A stretch of DNA of 64,000 bases from Zoogloea oleivorans (GCF_008107625.1 NZ_SDKK01000004.1:215582-279581); one strand, 5' to 3'; shown: positions 1 to 9,288, counted from the first letter of the stretch. The notes: generated from the sequence alone by a model not told the origin. A program made the numbers and translations.

Positions 1-475
1 GGGCAACATCCACCAAGCGGAACTGATGGTCGCGCTTGAACGACGCGTGATGGGGCGTCTTGAACAGTTGCGGCTGTCCCGCCGAATAGTTGATCGCGGG
101 CACAATGACCGGATGCTTGCAGGCGCCCAGCGTCTTCTCGCCGAAAAGTTCCGTTGCGCTCAGTAGTCGCTTCAGGGGCTCCGGGGAGTATGGGGCGCGC
201 ACGATCCCCCACAGTGAGAAGCGGCGTCTGAAGATCTCCTGCCCATGTTGCTCGAAGAGTTTGACCATCTGCTCGGCGGGAATCTCCATAGCGACCGCCA
301 GGGCCAGGATTCCGCCAATGGACGTGCCAGCGATCAAGTCGAACCGCCGGGCGATGGGGCCACCGATATCCTCTTCAAGATCAGCCAGGATCTTGGCCGT
401 GTAGAGCCCACGATAGCCCCCTCCGGAAAGCGCCAGTACCTGAAAGCGCGCTTGTTCTGAATCCATCTTTTGCAT
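1..475 (-). CDS. Patatin-like phospholipase, CapV-like (partial, 3' end outside window)
   Basis: Only the first 158 codons are inside the window; the gene runs off the left edge. The N-terminus shows the patatin oxyanion-hole motif GGGYRG (residues 18-23) and the nucleophile elbow GTSIGG with Ser52. The catalytic Asp would lie outside. The residues around both motifs closely match the CapV at 8178-9176, so both belong to the CapV-type patatins, which in CBASS degrade membrane phospholipids when a cyclic dinucleotide binds. The ATG overlaps the stop of the upstream 92-codon gene (TAATG) and has a GAGG ribosome site, so the two are probably translationally coupled. A second in-frame ATG lies three codons in. 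What activates this copy cannot be told from the part seen. Confidence 0.85.
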   Translation of the reverse strand, partial: MQKMDSEQARFQVLALSGGGYRGLYTAKILADLEEDIGGPIARRFDLIAGTSIGGILALAVAMEIPAEQMVKLFEQHGQEIFRRRFSLWGIVRAPYSPEPLKRLLSATELFGEKTLGACKHPVIVPAINYSAGQPQLFKTPHHASFKRDHQFRLVDVA

Positions 476-753
476 TAGGCCTCGATGGTGTGGGTCCAAA
501 CAGGAAGCCCACTTTCAGATAGGTATTCCACCAGCGGCGGACTACCAAAGAACTGAACTCGGCCACCGGACATAAAAGCCAGGGCCGACTGATCGACTCG
601 TAGATTGGCACGCCTGGCTTTGGCAGTCAGTTCTGCGAGAAGCTGGGCGTTGTCATCGCGTGCGCCGGATGAGGACCGCGCCTCGAAGACAGCAAAATTA
701 ATCCAACCGCCGCTACGGGCATGCTCACGAAGATGGGCGAGATTGACCCTCAT
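475..753 (-). CDS. Hypothetical protein, 92 aa, between WYL regulator and patatin
   Basis: I do not recognise the family. The frame is open from 795, but the ATG at 753 is preceded by a strong AGGAGG at the right distance, so I start there. The product is a soluble protein of about 10 kDa with no signal peptide or membrane segment. It begins MRVNLAHLREHARSGG and ends SESGLPVWTHTIEA, with a Gly/aromatic-rich stretch (GGRVQFFGSPP) in the second half. Its stop overlaps the start of the patatin gene and it follows the WYL regulator after 72 bases, so the three look like one transcription unit. It may be a partner, inhibitor or sensor of the patatin; this is inference from position. Confidence 0.75.
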   Translation of the reverse strand: MRVNLAHLREHARSGGWINFAVFEARSSSGARDDNAQLLAELTAKARRANLRVDQSALAFMSGGRVQFFGSPPLVEYLSESGLPVWTHTIEA

Positions 754-825
754 TGATTCCTCCTTGTCCAAATCTATCCCGAACATGAAGGGCATTATTA
801 CGCCGGTAGTAGCTCAATTAGTGAC

Positions 826-1818
826 CTAGTAACTTTCGAGTAGCGAATTTCTTGTTGCTGCGGCGCACAGCAAGACGTGTAATTTGCGTCGCAATTCGGG
901 GGGACCAAGCACCTCTACTTCCGGGCTGTGGCGCAGGAGGTCCATGATCAGTTCCTGATCATTTGAGTAGGGTACCTCTAGCATATAGCTGCCATCTTCT
1001 AGGTAGGAGCTCGTCTGGTCATGGTGCCAGGTCTCCTTACCAACCCATTGGGCGCGATCCGAAGTGAATTTCAAGAGTGCTCGGTGCGCGGCTGCTCCGG
1101 CGAAGATCCCATAGCCGCTGCGAAAGTGCTCTTGCATCTCCTTGGGACTAACCTCAATGGCAAGTTCGTCGAGTACTCGAATGGACTGAATTGCATCGAG
1201 CGCAAACGAGCGGAGTGCGTTCTTACTGTGGCACCAAGCGTCGAGGATCCAGTTCTCTCGATAGTGCACCAGTTGCTGCGGAGAAATGACTCTTCTTGTG
1301 CTCTCCTTGCGGTCCCGATTCCAATACTCTATGTACAGGCGCTTGCCTTCCACCAGTCCGCTAGCTATTTGCTGGAAGTGCTTTGACTCGACCTTACGCG
1401 GTGCGAAATGAATTAGACGAAGTTTGTGCTCGATAGAGTGTTCTGAAATGGTGCCTTCTGCCAGCATGCTGCGAAGCCGCGATTTCAGAGGAGCGACATG
1501 CTCCTTGAGCAGACCAGGCTGAACACCTTCGACAAGGTGCAACATAGTTAAAAGTGCGATGACTTCTGATGAGTCGAACCAAACTCCCGGTAGTTCAAAT
1601 CTACCTCCTTCAGCCAGATCGTCCCGAATGACCCATCCGCGTTTAGTCCTATCCCATTCGAGCGGGCATCCAACACGGTCTCGAAGAAAGTCAAAGTCCC
1701 GCTTGAGCGTTGCCTCTGAAACTTCCAGTTCCTCCTTAAGGAACGACATTGAAGCCGAACCGCGCTGGCGTATGAAGCTGACAATTTTCGTGATGCGCTC
1801 TATGCAAACCTTGGACAC
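826..1818 (-). CDS. WYL-domain transcriptional regulator
   Basis: The 330-aa product has an N-terminal winged helix-turn-helix (about residues 5-65) and a central WYL domain (about 130-205) with the hallmark stretch RVISPQQLVHYRENW followed by LDAWCH and LRSFALDAI. A C-terminal WCX-like extension completes the YafY/WYL architecture at the usual length. It starts with GTG at 1818 behind a GGGAGGGAG ribosome site. WYL regulators such as CapW and BrxR repress defence operons and are thought to sense a ligand through the WYL fold. Here the gene is first in a minus-strand cluster ending in a CapV-like patatin, so control of that patatin is the natural reading. No operator could be assigned. Confidence 0.9.
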   Translation of the reverse strand: MSKVCIERITKIVSFIRQRGSASMSFLKEELEVSEATLKRDFDFLRDRVGCPLEWDRTKRGWVIRDDLAEGGRFELPGVWFDSSEVIALLTMLHLVEGVQPGLLKEHVAPLKSRLRSMLAEGTISEHSIEHKLRLIHFAPRKVESKHFQQIASGLVEGKRLYIEYWNRDRKESTRRVISPQQLVHYRENWILDAWCHSKNALRSFALDAIQSIRVLDELAIEVSPKEMQEHFRSGYGIFAGAAAHRALLKFTSDRAQWVGKETWHHDQTSSYLEDGSYMLEVPYSNDQELIMDLLRHSPEVEVLGPPELRRKLHVLLCAAATRNSLLESY

Positions 1819-1977
1819 TCTCCCTCCCTTGGACAGATATCGCTGCGTCCGCTAAGCCCTTGAGGCGGAGTAGAATTATGCCTGAAAAATACACTTGAGG
1901 CCCGAGAGCTAGATCAGTGGCGAGTTGCAGCGTAAGCACCCGGCCAACCCATCTTGCCCATGCTCTTCAGGGCTTAG

Positions 1978-2517
1978 CTGCGTCAGCCCGCTTCCAGCGA
2001 TGGGGCATCCGGCATTGCCACCACCGAGAAAGGCAACCTGATCGTCGGCGCCCGGGCCTTTCCCGGCAATCCCTACGACGGCCACACCCTCGCCGAGCAG
2101 ATCGAGCAGGCGACGATCCTGATGCAGGACGTCAAAGACGCCCCGAAGCCCCACACCACCATCGTCGATCTGGGCTATCGGGGTGTCGAAGTGCCGGGGG
2201 TCGAGATCATCCACCGCGGCCGGATCAAGAGCCTGAGCGCCAAGGCCCGCCGCCTGCTTAGACGGCGTCATGCAGTCGAGCCGGTGATCGGGCATCTGAA
2301 GGACGACCGCGGACTATGGCGGAACTGGCTGAAAGGATCGGAAGGGGATGTGCTGAACCCGGTGCTGTGTGCCGCCGGGTACAACCTGCTCTGGTTGATG
2401 CGGGCCATTGCCCGGCTGGGGCTGAAGGCCCTTTTTGCGCTCTGCGTGCTGGTCGGGATGCGTCGAAAACTGAGCAGCTGCAGGCTCGCAAACTGGGCGA
2501 CCAGCTGGACAATATAG
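1978..2517 (+). pseudogene. IS5-family transposase, C-terminal remnant
   Basis: An open frame without a proper start encodes about 165 residues typical of the end of IS5-family DDE transposases. They include VDLGYRG, the catalytic-Glu region RRHAVEPVIGHLK and the C-terminal LNPVLCAAGYNLLWLMRAIAR. The N-terminal half with the first two acidic catalytic residues is missing: upstream the frame hits stops and no terminal repeat was found. It lies between the WYL/patatin cluster and the beta-oxidation genes and marks an old insertion at the island edge. It cannot make an active transposase. Confidence 0.85.
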
Positions 2518-2572
2518 TCGAAAGCAGGTTGCGTCATCGAGGCCTACCCAGCCACCAAGTTGCGCAGAGCCG

Positions 2573-3766
2573 TCACACCCTCTCGAACACCCCCGCCGCC
2601 CCCATCCCGGTGCCGATGCACATCGAGATCATCCCGACCCGCGCCTGCCCCCGCTGCATCGCGCTCATCAGCGTGGCCGCGCGGATCGCGCCGGTGGCGC
2701 CCAGCGGGTGGCCCAGCGCGATGGCGCCGCCCTGGGGGTTCACCTTGGCCGGGTCAAGATCGAGCTGCCGCGCCACCGCCAGCGCCTGGGCGGCGAAGGC
2801 CTCGTTGAGCTCGATCCAGTCGAGCTCGCCCTGCCCTATGCCCGCCGCCTTGAGGGCCCGCGGGATCGCCTCGACCGGGCCGATGCCCATGATCTCCGGC
2901 GGCACGCCGGCCACCGCGTAGCTGCGGAAGCGGGCGATCGGCGTCACGCCGTAGCGCTTCACCGCCGCCTCCGACATCAGCAGCACCGCGCCGGCACCGT
3001 CCGACATCTGGGAGCTGTTGCCGGCCGTCACCGAACCGCGGGCGGCGAACACCGGCTTCAACTTGCCGAGGGTCGCCGGCGAGGCATCGGCCCGCGGGCC
3101 TTCGTCGGTGTCGCACAGGCGCTCCGTCACGCGCACCGCGCCGCCCTCGCCCGGCTTATAGCTGCTCACCAGGTAGGGCGTGATCTCGTCCTTGAAGGCA
3201 CCGGCGGCAATCGCGGCCACTGCGCGCCGGTTGGACTCGGCCGCGAAGGCGTCCTGGTCCTCGCGGCTGACTTTCCATTGCTGGGCCACCTTCTCGGCGG
3301 TGAGGCCCATGCCGTAGGCGATGGCGAGGTTCTCGTCGTGGGCGAAGATGGCCGGGTTCAGCGAGATCTTGTTGCCCATGATCTGCGGCATCACGCTCAT
3401 GCTCTCGGTGCCGGCGGCGATCATCACATCGGCCTCGCCCAGGCGGATGCGCGCCGCGGCATCGGCCACCGCCTGCAGGCCCGACGAGCAGAAGCGGTTG
3501 ATGGTGATGCCCGGCACCGTGTTGGGCAACCCGGCCAGCAGCAGGCCGATGCGCGCCACGTTCATGCCCTGCTCGGCCTCGGGCATCGCGCAGCCGACGA
3601 TCACGTCGCCGATCTCGCTGGCGTCGAGGCCCGGCACCTTGGCGACGACGGCCTTCAGCACGTGGGCCAGCATGTCGTCGGGGCGCACGCTCTTGAACAT
3701 GCCGTTGCGCTTGGCGACCGGGGTGCGGGTGGCGGCGACGATGTAGGCGTCCTGGATCTGTTTCAT
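2573..3766 (-). CDS. Acetyl-CoA acyltransferase (thiolase)
   Basis: The 397-aa product is a full-length type I thiolase that cleaves 3-ketoacyl-CoA with CoA in the last step of beta-oxidation. It has the nucleophilic Cys93 in NRFCSSGLQ, the GGAIALGHPLG motif with His353, and the C-terminal CIGTGMG with Cys383. I start at the ATG at 3766, which has an AGGAG seven bases upstream; the open frame extends about 33 codons further but without thiolase sequence. It lies 140 bases downstream of a FadB-like gene on the same strand. Together they make the oxidation, hydration and thiolysis enzymes of one cycle, acting in the cytoplasm. The intervening stretch is a GAGGAG-rich spacer. Confidence 0.96.
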   Translation of the reverse strand: MKQIQDAYIVAATRTPVAKRNGMFKSVRPDDMLAHVLKAVVAKVPGLDASEIGDVIVGCAMPEAEQGMNVARIGLLLAGLPNTVPGITINRFCSSGLQAVADAAARIRLGEADVMIAAGTESMSVMPQIMGNKISLNPAIFAHDENLAIAYGMGLTAEKVAQQWKVSREDQDAFAAESNRRAVAAIAAGAFKDEITPYLVSSYKPGEGGAVRVTERLCDTDEGPRADASPATLGKLKPVFAARGSVTAGNSSQMSDGAGAVLLMSEAAVKRYGVTPIARFRSYAVAGVPPEIMGIGPVEAIPRALKAAGIGQGELDWIELNEAFAAQALAVARQLDLDPAKVNPQGGAIALGHPLGATGAIRAATLMSAMQRGQARVGMISMCIGTGMGAAGVFERV

Positions 3767-3906
3767 GGAGTTCTCCTGGTTCAGTAAGGAGTAAGAGGTG
3801 AAGAGTGAGGAGATCGGCCACAACGCGCCTGCGCTGACGATCGCAAGTGCACAAGACCCAAACAAGGCCTCCTATCTCCTAACTCCTTCCTCCTCACTGC
3901 CTCAAA

Positions 3907-6291
3907 TCAGTTGCGCAGCGGCTTGCCGGTTTCCAGCATGTGCAAGATGCGTTGCTGGGTCTTTTCGGTCTTCAGCAGGTCGACGAAGAGCGCCCGCTCC
4001 ACGTCCAGGAGCCACTGCTCGGGCACCCGGGCGTTGCTGTCGACTTCGCCGCCGCACAGGGCGGTGGCGGCAGCCTTGGCGACGCGGTAATCCCAGGCCG
4101 AGATGAAGCCGCCTTCCTGCATGTTGATCAGCATCATCTCGCATGTGGCGATGCCGTTACGGCCGGCCACCGGCACCGCGCGCTGCACCGGGGTCGGCTG
4201 CCAGCCGGCCTCGGCGAGGGCCCGGGCACGGTGCAGGGCGACGTGCAGCAGCTCGCGGGCGTTGAAAACGATGTCGTCGGAGGGCTTGGCAAAGCCCAGC
4301 TCAACCGCCTGCAGCGCACTCTTCGAGACATTGGCCATGGCGATGGTCTGGAAGCTGTTCTGGATGAAGGGGAAGACGTCACCACCGGCGGCCCGGGCGG
4401 CCAGCGCCGCGGCCTGCAGCGCGAACTCCTTGCAGCCGCCACCGGCCGGGATCAGCCCGACACCCGCCTCGACGAGGCCGACATAGCTCTCCAGCGCCAG
4501 CACCCGATGGCTGGCGTGCATCACGAACTCGCATCCGCCGCCCAGTGCCATGCCCTGCACCGCGGCGACGGTGGGCACGGCGGAATGCTTCAAGGCCATC
4601 GAGACCTGCTGGAACTTGGCGACGGTCTTTTCGAGGAGGTCGAACTGGCCGGCCTGGCAGGCCTCGGCGACCTGCTGCAGGTTGGCGCCCACCGCGAAGG
4701 GCGCGTCGTGCCAGATCACCAGGCCGTCCAGGTCGCGCTCGGCGCGGGCGATGGCTTCGAGCAGGCCGTCCATCACCTCGTTGCCGATGGCGTGCATCTT
4801 GGACTTGAAGGAGACGATGCCGATGCGGGCGTCCCGCGCCGGCAGGCACCACAGGCGCACGCCCTCGTTCTCCCACAGGGTGAGGCCGGCATCGGGCGCG
4901 GCTTCGCCGAGCACCTGCTCGGGGTAGAGCTGGCGGCCATACACCGGCAGGTCCCGCCGCGGCTTGAGGGTGGATTCCGCGGCGCTCCACGAACCCTCGG
5001 CAGCATGCACACCCTGGCGGCCGTCGAAGACCCAGGCCGGCAACGGCGCGGCGCTCATCGCCAGGCCGGCGTCGATGTCGGCCTGGATGGCCTCGGCGGT
5101 GGCCTGCCAGCCGGCGGCCTGCCAGGTCTCGAAGGGGCCCTGCGCCCAGCCGAAGCCCCAGCGCATGGCGAGGTCCACGTCACGGGCGTTGTCGGCGATG
5201 GCGCCGAGCTGCACCGCGCAGTAGTGGAAGACGTCGCGGAAGATCGCCCACAGGAACTGCGCCTGGGGGTGCTGGCTGGCGCGCAGCTGGGCGAACTTGT
5301 CGGCCGGGTTGCGGTTCTTGAGGATCGCCAGCACCTCGGGGGCGACTTCACCGGCGCTGGGGCGGTAGGCCTGGGTGGCGAGATCCAGCACGGTGATGGT
5401 CTTGCCGTCCTTCTTGTAGATGCCGCCGCGGGTCTTCTGGCCCAGCGCACCCTGGGCGATGAGGCCGGCGAGCCAGTCGGGGTTCTTGAAGTGGGCGTGC
5501 CAGGGGTCGTCCGGCAGGGTAGCCTGCATGGTGCCGACGACGTGGGCCAGGGTGTCGAGGCCGACCACGTCGGCGGTGCGGTAGGTGGCGCTCTTGGGGC
5601 GGCCGATCAGCGGGCCGGTGAGGGCGTCGACTTCGTCGAAACCCAGGCCGAGGCGCGCGGTGTGGTGCATCACCGCCAGGATCGAGAACACGCCTACACG
5701 GTTGGCGACGAAGTTGGGGGTGTCCTTGGCGCGGACGATGCTCTTGCCGAGCCGGGTGGTGAGCCAGGCTTCCAGGTCGTCGAGCATGGCCGGCTGGGTG
5801 CGGGCGGTGGCGATCAGCTCGACCAGCGCCATGTAGCGCGGCGGGTTGAAGAAGTGGATGCCGCAGAAGCGGTCGCGCAGGGCTTCGGGCAGGCCGGCGT
5901 CGAGGGCGGCGATGGAGAGCCCTGAGGTGTTGGAGGCGAAGATGGCGTCCGGGCGGATGAAGGGGGCGACCTTGGCGTAGAGGTCGAGCTTCCACTCCAG
6001 CTTCTCGGCGATGGCCTCGATGATGAGGTCGCAGCCACGCAGCTGTTCGAGGCCATCGCCGTAGTTGGCCACGTCGATGAACTGGGCCCTGTCCTTGGTG
6101 GCGAGGGGCGCCGGATCGAGCTTTTTAAGGCCGTCGATGGCCTTCCTGGCGATGCCGCTGGGGTCGCCCTCCTTGGCCGGCAGGTCGAACAGGACCACCG
6201 GCACGCCGGCGTTGGCGCAGTGGGCGGCGATCTGTGCCCCCATCACGCCGGCGCCCAGCACCGCCACTTTGCGAATGATCAGTCTGCTCAT
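3907..6291 (-). CDS. 3-hydroxyacyl-CoA dehydrogenase / enoyl-CoA hydratase fusion
   Basis: The 794-aa protein has the dehydrogenase first: an NAD-binding Rossmann motif GAGVMGAQIA at residues 13-22, then the C-terminal dehydrogenase region. An enoyl-CoA hydratase (crotonase) domain follows at about residues 480-700, with the oxyanion-hole stretch MALGGGCEF and the Glu-containing GLVEAGVGLIPAGGG. This order is the reverse of E. coli FadB and matches the FadN-type enzymes. It hydrates enoyl-CoA and oxidises the 3-hydroxyacyl-CoA with NAD, feeding the thiolase downstream. The ATG at 6291 is preceded by GGAGAAACGC. The + strand here contains very long open frames that are GC-driven shadows. Confidence 0.95.
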   Translation of the reverse strand: MSRLIIRKVAVLGAGVMGAQIAAHCANAGVPVVLFDLPAKEGDPSGIARKAIDGLKKLDPAPLATKDRAQFIDVANYGDGLEQLRGCDLIIEAIAEKLEWKLDLYAKVAPFIRPDAIFASNTSGLSIAALDAGLPEALRDRFCGIHFFNPPRYMALVELIATARTQPAMLDDLEAWLTTRLGKSIVRAKDTPNFVANRVGVFSILAVMHHTARLGLGFDEVDALTGPLIGRPKSATYRTADVVGLDTLAHVVGTMQATLPDDPWHAHFKNPDWLAGLIAQGALGQKTRGGIYKKDGKTITVLDLATQAYRPSAGEVAPEVLAILKNRNPADKFAQLRASQHPQAQFLWAIFRDVFHYCAVQLGAIADNARDVDLAMRWGFGWAQGPFETWQAAGWQATAEAIQADIDAGLAMSAAPLPAWVFDGRQGVHAAEGSWSAAESTLKPRRDLPVYGRQLYPEQVLGEAAPDAGLTLWENEGVRLWCLPARDARIGIVSFKSKMHAIGNEVMDGLLEAIARAERDLDGLVIWHDAPFAVGANLQQVAEACQAGQFDLLEKTVAKFQQVSMALKHSAVPTVAAVQGMALGGGCEFVMHASHRVLALESYVGLVEAGVGLIPAGGGCKEFALQAAALAARAAGGDVFPFIQNSFQTIAMANVSKSALQAVELGFAKPSDDIVFNARELLHVALHRARALAEAGWQPTPVQRAVPVAGRNGIATCEMMLINMQEGGFISAWDYRVAKAAATALCGGEVDSNARVPEQWLLDVERALFVDLLKTEKTQQRILHMLETGKPLRN

Positions 6292-6344
6292 GCGTTTCTC
6301 CTTTTGGCTCGCCCCGTAAGCGGGCCATCGTTATGGTTCATCCC

Positions 6345-6840
6345 TCAGCCGACGCGGCTCTTGGGGCGAAGGTTCTCGTCAAAATCTGCCATCGAGGGAA
6401 AGACCAACGGCGGGCGCGCATCCAGGGTCAGCAAATGCCGGCGATAGCCCTCGAGGACTTCGGCCCGGGCCTCCGGACTGATATAGGGCACATGGTAGGC
6501 CGCAAAGGGAGGAAGGACAGTGAGCCCCACATAGGCGAGCATGCCGCGCAGGATGGGCTGGAGCATCACTTCCAGTTCACCGTGGATCGCCCCCGGCCCG
6601 AACATGTGCGGCTGCCCGCCAAGCGAGAAAGCCAGCATCGCCGACTTGCCCTCCAGTCCGCCCCGGTCGTAGATACGCTTGCCGCCATAGCAGAAGCCTG
6701 AGATGAAGACCCGGTCGATCCAGCCTTTCATGATCGCCGGCATGCTGTACCAGTAGATCGGAAAATTGAAGATGATCAGGTCGGCCCACTTGACCTTCTC
6801 GATCTCCGCCGCAATGTCGGGCGCCACCGGCATCGTAGGC
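6345..6840 (-). pseudogene. NAD(P)H quinone oxidoreductase, flavodoxin-like fold, 5'-truncated
   Basis: From about 6840 downward the frame encodes the C-terminal two thirds of a NAD(P)H dehydrogenase (quinone) of the MdaB/KefF type. Features include KWADLIIFNFPIYWYSMPAI, the FMN-contact stretch FCYGGKRIYDRGG and a long C-terminal helix. The N-terminal FMN phosphate-binding part is missing. Just upstream the sequence becomes a 4-hydroxy-2-oxovalerate aldolase in another frame, so a deletion has fused two genes near 6836. A start such as the ATG at 6866 would give a chimeric leader, and I regard the gene as broken. Confidence 0.8.
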
Positions 6841-7152
6841 CGACTGCAGCTCGCGCATGGTGCCAAGGCCCGGCACGAGGAGGATCGAAATCTTGGCCTG
6901 CTTCATCCTGGACGCAACGGCGTTGATGTATTCCTCGTTGCTGGCCAGCGCAAAGCCGTGCTGCAGGGAGTTGCCGCCCAGGCCGGCGCCGTGGGTCACC
7001 TGGATGTAGGGCATGCCGGCCTCGTCAAGCGCGGTGCCAACCTTGACCATCTGCTCGACGCTGATCTGTTCGCGCTTGGCGTGCATGCCGTCGCGCAGGC
7101 ACATGTCATGCAGAACGACCTTGCGGCCCTTGAGGTTGAGGGTGCTGTTCAT
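6838..7152 (-). pseudogene. 4-hydroxy-2-oxovalerate aldolase, N-terminal fragment
   Basis: The first 105 or so residues match meta-cleavage pathway aldolases (DmpG/BphI/MhpE type): GRKVVLHDMCLRDGMHAKR with the metal-binding RDG motif, then IQVTHGAGLGGNSLQHG and LVPGLGTMRELQSAYDAG. The match then stops abruptly and the frame continues as out-of-frame quinone reductase sequence, so the barrel is less than half complete and should be inactive. The ATG at 7152 overlaps the stop of the upstream acetaldehyde dehydrogenase fragment (TGATG), the normal arrangement of this enzyme pair. Confidence 0.85.
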
Positions 7153-7590
7153 CAGACGGACTCCACGGCTTTGAGTTGGATCTTTCCGGCAAGGATCTCC
7201 TCGGCGAACATTTCGGCCGTGCGGGTGGCCGCAGCGGTCATGATGTCGAGGTTGCCTGCGTACTTCGGCAGGTAGTCGCCCAGGCCGGCGACTTCCATGA
7301 AGACCGAAACCCGGTGGCCGCGCGGGGTTTCATCGAAGATCGGGCCATTGACCAGGCGATAGCCGGGCACGTATTTCTGCACTTCCTTGATCATTTCCAG
7401 CACCGAGGCGGTAATGCGGGCTTCGTCGGGGGCCTCGTCGGTGACGCAGAAGATCGTGTTGCGCATGATCAGCGGCGGCTCGGCAGGGTTGATCACCGCC
7501 AGGGCCTTGCCAGTGCGCGCCCCCCCCACCACCTTGATGGCGTTGGAGGTGGTGTAGGTGAACTCGTCGAGGTTGGCGCGCGTATCCTGG
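7152..7590 (-). pseudogene. Acetaldehyde dehydrogenase (acylating), C-terminal fragment
   Basis: The frame encodes the last 145 or so residues of a DmpF/BphJ/MhpF-type acylating acetaldehyde dehydrogenase. They include [37 protein letters not shown], the middle stretch MRNTIFC, and [20 protein letters not shown]. The N-terminal NAD-binding half and the catalytic Cys region are missing. At about 7590 the sequence switches to a LysR regulator fragment on the opposite strand. A GTG within the fragment could start a short product, but it would lack the active site. In intact operons this enzyme channels acetaldehyde from the aldolase encoded next to it. Confidence 0.85.
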
Positions 7591-8135
7591 CGTGAAGGTG
7601 GTGCTTCACACCATGACCAAGGCCGAACAGCTCGAAGCCCTGCGACAACGCCGCATCACCGTGGGATTCAATCGGATGCTGGCACCGGAACCCGACTTCG
7701 GCACGGAACTCGTGACGACTGAGAAGCTACTGCTGGCGGTCAATGAAAGCGATCCTCTCGCCGACTGCCAGGAGATTCCCTTTTCGGAACTGGCTCACCA
7801 CCCGCTGGTGGTTTTTCCGACTGGCGCGCGACCGAACTTCATCGACAAGGTGATGGCGCTCTGCAACGAATGCAAATTCACGCCCAACATCTCCCAGGAG
7901 GTGGGAGACGCGGTGACGGGGGTGGCCTTGGTGGCCAGCGGCTTCGGAGTGTGCCTGGTCCCCGAGTCAGCCACCACCCTGCAACTTCCGGGCGTCGTTT
8001 ATCGCTCGCTGCGGGACGTTCCGCCCCAGGGTCGGTGTCGTCGACCTGACCTGCATCTACCGGCTGGACGACCAGTCTCCGCTACTGGGCGCCTTTCTTG
8101 AGACAGTCCGCGCTTTTCGCGAGGAAACCGCCTGA
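7591..8135 (+). pseudogene. LysR-type regulator, C-terminal fragment with frameshift
   Basis: The sequence encodes the effector-binding half of a LysR-type regulator of the BenM/CatM kind: [39 protein letters not shown], and VASGFGVCLVPESATTLQLPGVVYRSL. The N-terminal helix-turn-helix is gone. Near 8025-8030 the reading frame is lost: in the next frame the domain finishes with VGVVDLTCIYRLDDQSPLLGAFL and a stop at 8133-8135. It is therefore doubly broken. It probably once controlled the aromatic catabolic genes whose remains lie at 6.3-7.6 kb. Confidence 0.8.
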
Positions 8136-8177
8136 TTGGTATCCTTAACCCCCAAAACCTAGATAGGGAGAGAAAGT

Positions 8178-9176
8178 ATGTCGTGGACCAAGGATCGGCC
8201 CTTTCAGGCGTTGGCATTGACCGGCGGAGGCTATCGAGGCCTGTTCACGGCGCGCGCACTGCAGGAGATGGAAGATCATGTCGGCGAGCCCATCGGCCGA
8301 CGGTTTGACCTGTCTTATGGCACCTCGATCGGCGGGATCATCGCGCTGGCCGTGGCGTTCGAAGTCCCAATGCAGAAGGTGGTGCAAGCCTTCGAGAAGT
8401 CAGGAGAAAGGATCTTCCCCCCGCGCGAAAAGCCTACAACGCGCATCGGCAAAGGCTGGGACATCGCAAAGCACTGGAACCGGCCGCGCTACCGCTCCCA
8501 GGCCCTGCGTGAAGTGATCACGAGCCTGATCCCCGAGGAGGCCACCCTCAACGACGCCAAACACGCCGTCGGCATCCCCGCAGTAAATGTCACCAGCGGC
8601 CGGCCGCAGGTCTTCAAGACCCGGCACAAGGCCGAGTGGACTCGCGACTGGAAGTACCGGGCGGTGGACGTGGCCCTGGCGACCTCAGCAGCCCCGACGT
8701 TCTTCGAGCTGGCTGAGCTCGACGGCCACCGCTACGCCGACGGTGGCCTGTATGCCAACGCGCCGGATTTGTTGGCGCTTCACGAGGCCGAACATTTCTT
8801 CAGCGTGCCTAGTGACGCCGTCCGCATCCTCAGTGTAGGCACGACGACCAACATGTACTCCCTGTCCTTCGAGTCTGGCTGCGAGTTGGGCATTCAAGGT
8901 TGGATGGATGACAACCGCCTCTTCTCCGTCACGATCTCATCGCAGCAGCAGTTGGTGGACCAGCTGATGCAGCACAAGCTCGGGGATCGGTATTTCCGCC
9001 TCGACGCGCTCCCGTCCAACGAGCAGGCCAAGGATCTCGGCCTGGACGTAGCCACCGGAGCTGCACGGCGCACGCTGTTGGCCTTGGGCAAGAAAGCGGC
9101 TAGTGACATACTTAACACGAAGTTGGCGCCATTCCTTGAGCACGAACCCCAGTTGACCCTGGTCCGGGGAGGCTGA
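8178..9176 (+). CDS. capV: CBASS effector, patatin-like phospholipase CapV
   Basis: The 332-aa product is a complete CapV-type patatin. It has the oxyanion hole GGGYRG at residues 16-21, nucleophile Ser50 in GTSIGG, and the catalytic Asp188 in YADGGLYAN. In CBASS, CapV binds a cyclic dinucleotide (cGAMP in Vibrio cholerae) and hydrolyses membrane phospholipids, killing the infected cell. The ATG follows a GGGAGAG ribosome site. The gene faces the Cap3-Cap2-CD-NTase genes tail to tail, whereas the V. cholerae operon has all four in one direction. Effector and cyclase are therefore transcribed separately here. The 275-base gap contains a fossil of another CD-NTase, suggesting the gene came with a different cyclase or was rearranged. 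Confidence 0.92.
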   Translation: MSWTKDRPFQALALTGGGYRGLFTARALQEMEDHVGEPIGRRFDLSYGTSIGGIIALAVAFEVPMQKVVQAFEKSGERIFPPREKPTTRIGKGWDIAKHWNRPRYRSQALREVITSLIPEEATLNDAKHAVGIPAVNVTSGRPQVFKTRHKAEWTRDWKYRAVDVALATSAAPTFFELAELDGHRYADGGLYANAPDLLALHEAEHFFSVPSDAVRILSVGTTTNMYSLSFESGCELGIQGWMDDNRLFSVTISSQQQLVDQLMQHKLGDRYFRLDALPSNEQAKDLGLDVATGAARRTLLALGKKAASDILNTKLAPFLEHEPQLTLVRGG

Positions 9177-9288
9177 AGTAGGTCACACCAGTTCGCTGTT
9201 CAACGGCGCAGCAGCGCGGGTTCTTGCAAGCCAGTTGGAACGACCTAGCCGAGCACCGACAGGCTCGTTCAAGGTCAAGCGCAGCTAG

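Noticed and set aside
2708..3787. 359-codon open frame on the + strand
   Set aside because: Antisense to the thiolase; His/Arg/Gly-rich composition typical of shadow frames.
3940..5925. 661-codon open frame on the + strand
   Set aside because: It lies entirely antisense to the FadB-like gene, has no start signal or family motif, and reflects high GC at third codon positions.
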